A stretch of 64,000 nucleotides of DNA from Reticulitermes speratus (taxonomy: Eukaryota; Arthropoda; Insecta; Blattodea; Rhinotermitidae). The DNA lies in contig JAJKFL010000004.1 of assembly GCA_021186555.1 (NCBI GenBank), positions 10,484,001 through 10,548,000 on the forward strand. The letters run 5' to 3'. Under the pieces are notes generated by a model. The model did no database searches, had not been told where the DNA came from, and saw nothing but the letters and a program-made list of their open reading frames with translations. How positions within the stretch are numbered: position 1 is the stretch's first letter; each line of letters opens with the position of its first letter. A program made the translations under genes and the position numbers. Of this stretch, positions 43,561 through 52,931 are shown one piece after another.

Positions 43561-43959
43561 TGAAAGCCTGAGTCACAGTAAACACCACTGTGATAACCCC
43601 AAATCTGGCGTAGAGAATCAACTCATGTTAACGGTGGTCGCATACCTCTCCATGTTTTACGTTCGGAAGTATTCGGTGGATTCTAATGAAATTTCGTAGT
43701 TGGGATTTTACGGTGAAAGTGTTCGGGTGAAGTTAATCACAATATTTACTGGCACAGTGTCAACACCCCCCTACTGTGCGTTAACGCTCAGACCAAAATT
43801 TATCAATTTCTGAAGAAAGTCGTCATATAAGGATTATGCTGTTGTGTTTAGTGGAGCAAATGTTTAGAAGCTAGCAGTCACCAGAATCTTCATTAATATT
43901 TTCACGACAGCCCGTCAAAAGCCGGAAGAATCCAATCCACATTCTTACTCTGTAAGATC

Positions 43960-44262
43960 CAGTTAAATATTATCTACCCATCTACGCCTAGGGCCCATAA
44001 TTTTTCTCTCCTGTTTGGGGTTCATAATTACAATTTTGTATGCATTTCATATTTCCCTTATGCATGCCACATTCCTTCCCGTCCACCTCAGCCTCCTGAA
44101 CAATAGAGTCTCGATGTTCGTGAATCTCGATGTTCGGGATTTAGACCTTTCGTGATCACCCATTCTAATATATTTGTCTCGACCTATTGTGACGGTTTCC
44201 GACGAATCGGGATGAGATCATGTGATTGGCGAGTCCGCTTCCTCTTTCTCTCCTGTACCTGG
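43960..44262 (-). mobile_element. LINE-related fragment and repeat shared with 60943-61395
   Basis: 43960-44095 on the minus strand resembles the L1 coding tail (TAGGCGTAGATGGGTAGATA). 44098-44262 matches 60943-61020 plus 61337-61395 in the reverse direction (TAGGTCGAGACAAATATATT, GGGTGATCACGAAAGG). Here the site is uninterrupted by the LINE tail found in the other copy. Confidence 0.5.
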
Positions 44263-44589
44263 GCAGATCACTCTGAGCTCAGACGAACTCTGTCTTTCAT
44301 TGACGTTGACAGCTTTTCTGCTTTATGGAACGCCACTCTTTTTGCACCATTTAATGTATTGTATTCTTCCAAGAAAGTGTTTTAATTTATTAGAATTGCT
44401 TTCATCGGGTTGTTAAATGTTCTTATTACTGATATTTCACAATTTCTTGTTACGAAACAGGCGTTTTACTTTACAAGTGGGCTCCGATATGCATGACGAT
44501 TTTCACGTTATGTTCACCGTGCATCTTGATAACTAATTAAAAGTTTTAGACACCAACATATGCACTGTATTCTCATAAGTAAGTCAATT

Positions 44590-44631
44590 ACCCCTACATG
44601 TTTCGGCCTTTAACAAGCCATTTTCAGGGGT
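44590..44631 (-). ncRNA. Hammerhead-like motif, left arm, G8 mutated
   Basis: Minus strand ACCCC, CUGAAAA (G8 to A), U, GGCUU...AAGGCC, GAAACAUGUA, GGGGU. The G8 change should inactivate it. Confidence 0.5.
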
Positions 44632-45119
44632 CAAAGTTTTACATATGCTTTACATCCATTAGTTCAATTTTAAACACCTCTTACATCCACAAAGAATAAA
44701 ATCAAATCTTGATGCCCAATGCATTATGGTATCATTACGTCCAGCTGTCGAATTATGTAAAATCCAGGGGATGTGTTTTACTGGTCTTTCATAAAAGGTT
44801 AAAAGTTTCTTTAAAAATTACATATCTATTGTTGTTCATAAATTAATGGCAGTCCTGTTTTGTATACAGGTTATCTCAAGTAGGTTGAAGTTAACCTGTG
44901 GAAATATTTTTATGAACAACAATAGATATGTAATTTTTAAAGAAACTTTTAACCTTTTATGAAAGACCAGTAAAACACATCCCATGGATTTTACATAATT
45001 CGACAGCTGGACGTAATAATACCATAATCCATTGGGTATCAAGATTTTATTTTATTCTTTGTGGATGTAAGAGGTGTTTAAAATTGAACTAATGGATGTA
45101 AAGCATATGCAAAACTTTG

Positions 45120-45162
45120 ACCCCCTGAGGATGGTTTGTTAAAGGCCGAAACATGTAGGGGT
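45120..45162 (+). ncRNA. Hammerhead ribozyme-like motif, right arm
   Basis: Stem I ACCCC with GGGGU, core CUGAGGA, extra U, stem II GGUUU/AGGCC (with wobble), GAA and palindromic ACAUGU, then A before GGGGU. All core bases fit. Confidence 0.62.
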
Positions 45163-45228
45163 AATTGACTTATTTATGAGAATACAGTGCATGTGTTGGT
45201 GTCTATTACATTTAATCATGACGATTTT

Positions 45229-46274
45229 ATTTGTCCTAAGTAACCACGAAAATCTAGGCTCTACTGTGAGTAAACACTGTAACTTATCACCTAAAGGTCC
45301 ATCTTATGCCGTTACATCTCCTCAGCATTAAAACCATTAGTTCCTAACATTCTGCAACCCCAAGATGTACCATAAGGAAGTTTACTATCTCATTTGAAGG
45401 AACAAAGCGCGACTGGGACGTTGTGACGTGAGACTTATTCATACAGCGTGACTCACAACGTGTTCGGAGATTAATGGACATTACGGACTGCGTGTGGCCT
45501 CTACAGTCATTTGTTACAAACACATATGGCGAACAGGTTTCATACTAAGTCTTTCATCAAAAGTAATCCATTATTCAGTTGAAGAGAATGAGGCTACAAT
45601 TTCGGACTAAACGAAATTCAGTGCGAGGCCATTTGTACGGAAGGTAAAGCTCGTTTTATAAACAAGTGATTCCGACGTTTCGTCCAGGAAGTCATTAAGG
45701 TCTTCTGCATTATGGGTCATTTCGGATTTGGCACCTGTTTTGACCGCAAGTGATAGTGACCAAAGAGCTATAATTTAGTCACGACATTGTCATGTTCAAT
45801 AATAATATAAACAGAAAGTTATCGAAAGTTATTAGTAGAAGTAGCAAGACTGCACATGGTGTACTCCGTGACGTATAGTATAGACTTTACCACGGCGTTC
45901 TTTACTTTTAAAATGTCATACGGTTTCTCGGTACACGTGTAGATGTAATTTCATTTACGCTCATAAAGAACGTAAGGCCTTCCACGTCCAAAGCATTTGC
46001 GGAAAACGACAGTTAGCTACGTCATACCTGTCCGTCCGTCTGTTTGTTTGAAACTGTGCCGCTCCGGCCAGAAGGATTTACGTGAAACATTATACTACAT
46101 TTGGCATATTTAACCTACATTTAATACCATTATTTAGGAGGTCAGCTATGCCGTTAAGGCTTATTATCTGGATAATATCAGAATCATTCTGTTTACCGTG
46201 TTATATTGTATCTTGACTGCCTGTTTGTCTCATGACACTTTTTTTTTGTAAGAGTTCATTTAGAGACGCTGTCA
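45229..46274. other. Unassigned sequence
   Basis: Near 46025 CCTGTCCGTCCGTCTG resembles part of the TIR repeat at 24414/30566. No boundaries. Confidence 0.3.
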
Positions 46275-46588
46275 ATATATGGAGCATATATCGTTGATAG
46301 TGGAAGGAAATATATGGAGCATATATCATCGATAGTGGAAGGAAATATATGGAGCATATATCATCGATAGTGGAAGAAAATATATGGAGCATATATCGTC
46401 GATAGTGGAAGAAAATATATGGAGCATATATCGTCGATAGTGGAAGAAAATATATGGAGCATATATCGTCGATAGTGGAAGAAAATATATGGAGCATATA
46501 TCGTCGATAGTGGAAGAAAATATATGGAGCATATATCGTCGATAGTGGAAGAAAATATATGGAGCATATATCGTCGATAGTGGAAGAA
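46275..46588. repeat. 35-bp tandem array, nine units
   Basis: GGAGCATATATCGTCGATAG recurs every 35 bp (46281, 46316 ... 46561) with few changes. Because 35 is not a multiple of three, a frame through it repeats every three units; the long minus-strand frame is an artefact. Confidence 0.92.
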
Positions 46589-46611
46589 TAAATACGAATA
46601 TGGATGTGATC

Positions 46612-46672
46612 TAGAAACCTCAACAATGAGGCGGCCTAAGCCCTACTTAGGCTTTTGCGCCACAGAATAAAA
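46612..46672 (+). mobile_element. SINE family D 3' domain only
   Basis: AACAATGAGGCGGCCTAAGC, CCTACTTAGGCTTTTGCGCC matches the 3' domain of the 52671 copy and ends in A-rich sequence. Confidence 0.6.
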
Positions 46673-46689
46673 AAATAATATGAAAATAA

Positions 46690-46790
46690 AAGCTATGAGT
46701 GCGGGTGTCCGGATTGAGATTCGAACACGGGACCTCGGGAATATGAAACATCAGTGCTGACATCTACACCGCAACGTTATGTAGGCGATC
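46690..46790 (-). mobile_element. Possible tRNA-like SINE head
   Basis: Minus strand: GCGGTGTAGATGTCAGCACT (weak A box) and CCGTGTTCGAATCTC (B box), about 40 bp apart. No recognised body. Confidence 0.35.
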
Positions 46791-47541
46791 GTATATCGTG
46801 AGTGATAAATGTCACGTTTCTGTGCAATGTAATACTGACATTGTAGTCTGTGTACTCCAAAAACTGACGACTAAACACGGGGTACGTCACGTCGGTTTGT
46901 AATTGTGATATGGATTATTGTTGACCCTAAAATACAGTATTATGATGCTCTTAATATTCCTGCTGATGACACATTTCAATTTCCTCAACCCCACGAGTTC
47001 ATTGTGAAGTTTAATTAGACTATATACCTGACGACCTGACAGATGTCAACACGATGATGTAAAAACGTAATGAGATATTTTAAACCAAGCATAAAGCAGG
47101 GGATGACCATAAATTTGGTATATGCCTTAAACCAAGTGCTTGTAGTCATAACTGCTAGTCTGCAGGCACACGGTGATGACATTGCTGGGCTTGGGGTGGT
47201 GATGTGGTGAGGAATAGTTACGATGAGATTTTCTTTAACAATTATTGGTTCAATGTCGAGTTGAACTGGACAGTGCTTTCCTTCGTACCAGGTCCAATGT
47301 CGAGCTCAGATCGACATGTTATTGTACACTGTCTTATGTTAATTTTTTTCCTAAGCTGCTGCCACATAATGGCTGTTTTTGAAATTCGAAGATTAGAGAT
47401 TTTCTGGAAAATTAATTTGGAACACACTGTTGAAAATCACGATAATAATTTGGACGGAACAGAGTTTACGTACAAGAAGCCAACAGGTAAGATGACAGAT
47501 TCTTTAACGTAGAGTGTTATTATATAAGTCAGTAAGAGAAT
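46791..47541. other. Unassigned sequence
   Basis: A 102-codon frame at 47204-47512 has no recognised domain or splice context and was not called. Confidence 0.35.
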
Positions 47542-47752
47542 ACCATGATAAGTGGGTCCCTGTCACCATGATAAGTGGGTCCCTGTCACCAGATAAGTCG
47601 TTCCCTGTCACCACGATAAGTCAGTCCCTGTCACCATGATAAGTCGGTCCCTGTCACCATGATAAGTCGGTCCCTGTCACCACGATAAGTCGGTCCCTGT
47701 CACCACGATAAGTCGGTCCCTGTCACCATGATAAGTGGGTCCCTGTCACCAC
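47542..47752. repeat. 23-bp tandem array, nine units
   Basis: ATAAGTSGGTCCCTGTCACC with three linker bases repeats every 23 bp; one unit is shortened by two bases near 47590. Confidence 0.9.
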
Positions 47753-47955
47753 GGCATGGCGCGTCCTCAGGTTGCGGATGGAGGAACGGCCTTCAGATAT
47801 TAAGGGTAGCTACTAATATATTGAGTAAGCAGTTGCGGGCAGCCGACAAGGGGTGGTCTTCCCGCTTGGGGTTGGGTGAGGTGCTAACAACTCCTCACCG
47901 TAAAAAATTACCACGTTACGAAACATTTCACAAGGCCTCGGACATAGACTGATTT
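47752..47955 (+). mobile_element. Possible LINE 5' leader fragment (family L5)
   Basis: ACGGCATGGCGCGTCCTCAG, GGATGGAGGAACGGCCTTCA, TGAGTAAGCAGTTGCGGGCA, GGTGCTAACAACTCCTCACC. I recall similar sequence ahead of insect LINE endonuclease frames. No frame follows here. Confidence 0.45.
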
Positions 47956-47969
47956 TTGGTACAACCTAA

Positions 47970-48115
47970 GCTGAGGATAGGGACAGATGGCGGGCTTCTG
48001 TGAATGCGGCAATGAACCTTCGGGTTTCCATAAGATGCGGGGAATTTCTTGACTAGCTGACGACCTGCTAGCTTCTCAAGAAAGACTCTGTTTCATGGAG
48101 TTAATTAGTTAGTTA
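47970..48115 (+). mobile_element. LINE L1 3' tail
   Basis: GGATAGGGACAGATGGCGGG, GAACCTTCGGGTTTCCATAA, GCGGGGAATTTCTTGACTAG, ATGGAGTTAATTAGTTAG. Only the last codons and 3' UTR. Confidence 0.85.
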
Positions 48116-48317
48116 TTAAGAGAATAGTAGGGCTTAGAACAGATGTCAGTTCTCCGTTTGTCTTGAATATTGTGGCGCATCACTGTAAGACTGGTCCCCA
48201 CATTTTCGGGACAGAGTGGTTGTACCATTTTGCACGGTCGACTATCCCTTGCAGAGAACTCAATTGTACCGCTGCGATAGCTTAAATACTGCCATAGCAC
48301 TGCGTATAGTAACTGGG

Positions 48318-48585
48318 CTTTGGAGTGGAAGAATGTGAAATCAGGGTTCGGTTGCCGGCAGGAGACAGAGGTTTTTATCTTTTTCACATGCAAACCGCTT
48401 CTGGGGGCCACATCCAATTGGGAACGGGGATTTGTTTCCGGGTTAAAGCGGATGGAATGTGCAGCTAACCACTCAGCTCCAAGCAGTGCCAAGATTAAGG
48501 AAGCATGGAACCACATATCCACTCTCGCTTGCATGCTCATGGTGTGGTGCATGCAAGAGTGGAGGCATGGTTCCACGTAAGTTGT
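48318..48585 (+). mobile_element. SINE family B, diverged
   Basis: B-box region CAGGGTTCGGTTGCCGG (mutated), CAAACCGCTTCTGGGGGCC, TTTCCGGGTTAAAGCGG, 3' AAGATTAAGGAAGCATGGAA and GCATGCTCATGG. Confidence 0.65.
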
Positions 48586-48752
48586 GTACATGTTAATACA
48601 CCGAACTGGGGAAAACTTTAAATGATGTCACAAGGAGCTTAAAATATTTTACTGCGAATTTCCGATACTACGCTTTTATAGGTGGAAGTATCAAGTTTAT
48701 TTTTGTTATGATTTGATTTAAGCTGCAAAGAGAGTGTCCACACACATTTCTC

Positions 48753-49049
48753 AAACCAACAAAATGCACACTTCTTATTTATTAAACAATACAATTTTTG
48801 CAGTAAAATCAGTCCAACATATTTCGGTTCCCTATTTTGGGACCATCATCAGGGACCCATATCGTGAATTACACAAAATTACAAATCAACAAATAATGGT
48901 ACATATTAAAACTTCAAGAGGTGAAATGTAGGTTTTCTCAGTCGTTCCTTAGGTAAACACAACTTCTGATACACAGCGGACCCACAAAAAACGACGGAGC
49001 TATATATGTAACATTCATATGTGAATAGTTGTGTGCATTTAGTTGGTAC
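48753..49049. mobile_element. Family 1 hammerhead-bearing element
   Basis: Outer ends AAACCAACAAAATGCACAC and GTGTGCATTTAGTTGGTA mirror each other. The left arm has a full hammerhead-like core; no core in the right arm. The right end abuts a LINE L2 tail. Confidence 0.6.
48812..48856 (-). ncRNA. Hammerhead ribozyme-like motif
   Basis: Minus strand: GUCC with GGAC (stem I), CUGAUGA, U, stem II GGUCCC...GGGAACC, GAAAUAUGUU. The cleavage triplet would be GUU, permitted by the NUH rule. Confidence 0.58.
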
Positions 49050-49059
49050 AATAAATAAA

Positions 49060-49166
49060 AAGAGAAGATACTGGAAATTGAAAGAGGAAGCACTAGATCG
49101 CACTCTGTGGAGAACTCGCTTTGGAAGAGGCTACGGACCTGTCGTAAGACAGACTGCGGAATGAAC
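49060..49166 (+). mobile_element. LINE L2 3' tail
   Basis: Reads KREDTGN-type frames on DNA nearly identical to the end of 14108-14487 (GGAAGAGGCTACGGACCTGT, GACAGACTGCGGAATGA). Confidence 0.8.
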
Positions 49167-49664
49167 ATTGATCAGAACAATGCACGGAATGAACAACCTT
49201 ACGTACACATAAACGTATTTATGTCCTTGACTCGCCGCTTAACACGTGATCCCCTGCTCCAATATGCACAATTTAGAAAGCGAAACGCGCTGTTGGTAGT
49301 CAGTCGTCTGTCTGTACAGTGTTCAGTGAACAGCAGCGATGATCTGATTGGAACATTTAGCTAGCAGTTCCAACGAACGACTGTAATGTCTGCGTAGGCA
49401 AGGATACGGCCTCGGTCAGACCTTGTACGTTGTTGAAACATGAAAACGGACCGGAACGCCGTGATATAACCTCTGCTCTTTGGAGTCGTTCATTTGTTTA
49501 TAACCTCCACAAGACTTCGCCAGATAAGAATTTCCTCTCCATACACAAGGAAACTGCATTACGTTATCGGGAATTGTAGACGAGTTACAGACGAACACTG
49601 GAGTCATGAAAATATTTGTTTCTCATGGAATGATTCACTCTTATTCATTCAAGCATTCATTCAT
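49167..49664. other. Unassigned sequence
   Basis: No recognised feature. Confidence 0.35.
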
Positions 49665-50075
49665 TCTGCATCTGTCTTACGACAAGTCCGTAGCCTCTTC
49701 CAAATCGAGTTCTCCACAGAGTGCGATCTAGTGCTTCCTCTTTCGATTTCCAGTATCTTCTCTTTTCCTTAAGATCAAGTAGCTGCTTACGTCTTCTTTC
49801 TCGTCTTCCCGTCACTTCTATCTTTCCTTCAATAATATGTTTTAGAAAGCAGTTCCTACGCAAGACGTGACCAATCCAGTTAGCCTTTCTTCTTTTTATT
49901 GTATGTACGATATTCCTCTCCTCCTTGACTCTGTGTAATACTTAATTTCTCACACGATCGGTCCAACTGATCTTCTCCATTCTTCTCCAGCACCACATAT
50001 CAAAACTTTCCAGATACTTCTGATCTACTTTCCGAAGTGTCCACGTTTCAGCACCGTACAAAGCTATTCACTTTT
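49665..50075 (-). mobile_element. LINE L2 3' region, minus strand, with stops
   Basis: Minus strand translates in pieces as RNCFLKHIIEGKIEVTGRRE, RRKQLLDLKEKRRYWKSKEE, ALDRTLWRTRFGRGYGLV. Upstream lies the GAGAAGATCAGTTGGACCG segment and GCTGAAACGTGGACACTTCG. At least one frameshift and a stop. It extends further 5' than the 14108 copy. Confidence 0.82.
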
Positions 50076-50185
50076 ACACAGACTAATAAAACTGTTAAAC
50101 ATGGAGGCCCTCTCACTTGTCTAATACACCTCTATGGTCTGACGATGGTGTATGACTCGCTGACAAAATCCTCCTATTTTGTACT

Positions 50186-50394
50186 TTATCCATCGTCTAA
50201 TTCTTTTAATGAAGCACGACGTTTCGGAAGCCGGCTCTGCTTCTGTCTTCAGGGAAGGAAAGTACCCCTTAGCTACAGCTTAGGTAGAGTGACTGAAAAT
50301 AACTAAGGGGTCCACAGATTAGGCGCGTTCCTTGCCTGAAGACGGTTGCCAGCTTCCGAAAAGTCGTGCGTGATTAAAATTTAGACGATGGACA
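50186..50394. mobile_element. Palindromic element, family 3
   Basis: Arms GTCCATCGTCTAA-type outside and GCACGACTTTTCGGAAGC-type inside, mirrored across about 60 bp. Each inner end has CTGAAGA and GAAAC/GAAAA in hammerhead order (50214-50256 minus; 50334-50370 plus). Confidence 0.55.
50214..50256 (-). ncRNA. Hammerhead-like motif, family 3
   Basis: Minus strand: CUGAAGA, CA, GAAGC/GCUUC with loop AGAGCCG, C, GAAAC GUC GUGC. The core is right, but two unpaired bases precede stem II and the outer helix is not evident. Confidence 0.4.
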
Positions 50395-50639
50395 ATGTCC
50401 AAATAAAATGACGTCAGTCTCACTAGTCAGTTTCAAAGTCACTATGCAACTCCACTCACAAATACAGCGGTAGTAAGGTGCTTGAGTTCGAACCCTGAAC
50501 AAGAAATGCCACTTTTATTGAACGCAAGGTTTATTACCGACGCTGGCCACTGTACCCGGCCAGATAAATCCAGTTAATCATTTCACAGTTTCATTTTTAT
50601 ACGCAAATCTTGTTTCATCACTCCACCGTATTCATGACC

Positions 50640-50895
50640 TCGTATACATTAAGCTGAAAACGTGTATGGAGAGGAGAGGTAAACTACACGTTTCTAACCT
50701 CGTACGGTCATCCTCACGCTCGGCTCGCTTTATCCCCGGAGATAGATTCTCCTTCATGGTTTGAGTAGGTGGTTGAGTGGCTCTCAGAATCAGCATGATC
50801 GAAGTGGAGATGAGAGAAATCACTTACACGTACCGGGAACCGAAATCCCGACTACATAACCTAGTTACTATACCGACCGAGCTGTATCTGTTCAC
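50640..50895 (-). mobile_element. SINE family B
   Basis: Minus strand: A box CAGCTCGGTCGGTATAGTAA, B-box region GGGATTTCGGTTCCCGG, then GGATAAAGCGAGCCGAGCGT as the body. The 3' end is diverged. Confidence 0.6.
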
Positions 50896-51089
50896 TCTTA
50901 ATGTTATCCTCACATCTACACCTAGGTCTTCAAAGTAACTTTTTCTCTTCAGGGTTTAGAACTTAATATTTTGTACGTATTTTACAACATCATGCCCGTT
51001 GAGTATTCCTCGTACTCAAGTTTTGTTGATTTCTTCACAGACCTGAACCGAAACACTGCCCCGTTACTATTCGAAGCTAATTTGTTGGT

Positions 51090-51286
51090 GTTGCTTATTT
51101 AACGACACTGTCAGTAACTTGGAGTATACAGCGTCGAACGTAGGAATAGGAGGCCTGGTGGGCTCCAGAGAAGTTGCGGACGATTCTGAACAGGGAAGAG
51201 TGTCTTTTCCTGTCGGGATTCGAACATCGGACCGTGCATCCAGTACCCTAGTCACTACACCGACTAAGCTATTGCGTGTCCTAACA
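51090..51286 (-). mobile_element. SINE family B, body plus head at the array edge
   Basis: Minus strand: head with TAGCTTAGTCGGTGTAGTGA and B box ATGTTCGAATCCC, then AGGAAAAGACACTCTTCCC and TCTGGAGCCCACCAGGCCTC. This is the only unit of the following array that still has a SINE body. Confidence 0.72.
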
Positions 51287-52330
51287 AATTAGGAAAGAAG
51301 AAGATACGGGAATCGAACACCGGACCGTGCATCCAGTACCCTAGTCACTACACCGACTAAGCTATTGCGTGTCCTAACAAATGAGGAAAGAAGAAGATAC
51401 GGGATTCGAACACCGGACCGTGCATCCAGTACCCTAGTCACTACACCGACTAAGCTATTGCGTGTCCTAACAAATGAGGAAAGAAGAAGATACGGGATTC
51501 GAACACCGGACCGTGCATCCAGTACCCTAGTCACTACACCGACTAAGCTATTGCGTGTCCTAACAAATGAGGAAAGAAGAAGATACGGGATTTGAACACC
51601 GGACCGTGCATCCAGTACCCTAGTCACTACACCGACTAAGCTATTGCGTGTCCTAACAAATGAGGAAAGAAGAAGATACGGGATTCGAACACCGAACCGT
51701 GCATCCAGTACCCTAGTCACTACACCGACTAAGCTATTGCATGTCCTAACAAATGAGGAAAGAAGAAGATACGGGATTCGAACACCGGACCGTGCATCCA
51801 GTACCCTAGTCACTACACCGACTAAGCTATTGCGTGTCCTAACAAATGAGGAAAGAAGAAGATACGGGATTCGAACACCGGACCGTGCATCCAGTACCCT
51901 AGTCACTACACCGACTAAGCTATTGCGTGTCCTAACAAATGAGGAAAGAAGAAGATACGGGATTTGAACACCAGACCGTGCATCCAGTACCCTAGTCACT
52001 ACACCGACTAAGCTATTGCGTGTCCTAACAAATGAGGAAAGAAGAAGATACGGGATTCGAACACCGGACCGTGCATCCAGTACCCTAGTCACTACACCGA
52101 CTAAGCTATTGCGTGTCCTAACAAATGAGGAAAGAAGAAGATACGGGATTCGAACACCGGACCGTGCATCCAGTACCCTAGTCACTACACCGACTAAGCT
52201 ATTGCGTGTCCTAACAAATGAGGAAAGAAGAAGATACGGGATTCGAACACCGGACCGTGCATCCAGTACCCTAGTCACTACACCGACTAAGCTATTGCGT
52301 GTCCTAACAAATGAGGAAAGAAGAAGATAT
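51250..52330 (-). repeat. Tandem array of tRNA-like SINE heads, 93-bp unit, 12 copies
   Basis: CTAAGCTATTGCGTGTCC recurs exactly every 93 bp from 51264 to 52287. Each unit on the minus strand holds an A box (TAGCTTAGTCGGTGTAGTGA), a B box (GGTGTTCGAATCCC) about 35 bp later, and a pyrimidine linker CTTCTTCTTTCCTCATTTG. Unit identity is above about 97%. Because 93 is 31 codons, both strands stay open in a repeating 31-residue frame (376 codons on the minus strand); I regard this as a by-product, not a protein gene. Inference: local amplification of one SINE head, with potential for many Pol III starts. Confidence 0.92.
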
Positions 52331-52399
52331 ATACGTAATGACAATAAAAAGAAAAATAAATAGGCGTATAGAATAAGGAAAAGTGACAATAATGCAATA

Positions 52400-52546
52400 T
52401 CCTTATTTTTCTCTGACAACTATAGCTTGTCACTTCTTATGGGCTCATTTGTCGTATTAACGTAGTCAAGTCATCCGATCGCCCACACGTGTTGCGGAAT
52501 GGCGGTGGGAATTGACAAATGATAGTTGTCAGATAAAATAAGGATC
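52400..52546. repeat. Inverted repeat with ~34-bp arms
   Basis: ATCCTTATTTTTCTCTGACA... (52400-52433) mirrors 52512-52546 (..GATAGTTGTCAGATAAAATA). The spacer is 78 bp. MITE-like. Confidence 0.55.
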
Positions 52547-52670
52547 ATGTAGAACGGAAGATAGATTAAAGGGAAAAAGGAGAAAAATAATGAAGTAATA
52601 ATCAAAGAAAAGACAGTTAAAATGAGACACGATAAGTAAAAAGGTAAATACAGAAAGTAAGAGAAACATA

Positions 52671-52919
52671 GCCGATCGCAGTGGCCGTGCGGTCTTAGGC
52701 GTGGGTCTGCTTACTGGGATTGCAGGTTCGAATTCCGCCTACGGCATGGATGTCTGTCTCTTGTGAGTGTTGTGTGTTGTCAGGTAGAGGTCTCTGCGAC
52801 GGGCTGGTCACTCGTCCAGAGGAGTCCTACCGAGTGTGGTGTGTCTGAGTGTGATCGTGAAGCCTCGATAATGAGGCGGCCTAGGCCCCCTAGGGGCTGT
52901 CGAGCCATAGGAGAAAAAA
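52671..52919 (+). mobile_element. SINE family D, full length, perfect 12-bp duplication
   Basis: Head GCCGATCGCAGTGGCCGTGC, B box AGGTTCGAATTCC, body GGTAGAGGTCTCTGCGACGG, 3' domain GAGGCGGCCTAGGCCCCCTA, GGGGCTGTCGAGCCATAGG and an A-tail. AAGAGAAACATA flanks it at 52659-52670 and 52920-52931. Reference copy of the family. Confidence 0.92.
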
Positions 52920-52931
52920 AAGAGAAACATA

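Larger units (their letters stand above)
44504..45216. mobile_element. Palindromic hammerhead-bearing element, family 1 copy 4, perfect 12-bp duplication
   Basis: CATGACGATTTT occurs at 44492-44503 and 45217-45228. A left tail contains TTCACCGTGCATCTTG. Arms of about 280 bp (about 44553-44835 and 44905-45205) begin GACACCAACATATGCAC and mirror in GTGCATGTGTTGGTGTC. A 70-bp centre separates them. A hammerhead-like core sits near the outer end of each arm. Longest and cleanest copy; no coding sequence. Confidence 0.82.

Noticed and set aside
45680-45710. Another hammerhead palindrome at CCGACGTTTCGTCC
   Set aside because: Only the GTTTCG word is present; no stem II, no CTGANGA, no mirror arm.
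46201-46626. 141-codon frame over the 35-bp repeats
   Set aside because: A period of 35 cycles all three frames, so the frame is open only because the unit lacks stops. No start or splice context.
48109-48591. 160-codon minus-strand frame
   Set aside because: Overlaps a SINE B antisense; the codons trace to the SINE body.
50465-50500. Isolated B-box-like GAGTTCGAACCCTG as a tRNA gene
   Set aside because: No A box, acceptor stem or terminator around it.
51250-52330. CRISPR array
   Set aside because: Units are uniform without unique spacers, the genome is eukaryotic, and each unit is tRNA-like.
51289-52419. 376-codon open frame on the minus strand as a repeat protein
   Set aside because: It is the 93-bp (31-codon) tRNA-like array read through; the other strand and several frames are equally open, and each unit has A and B boxes.
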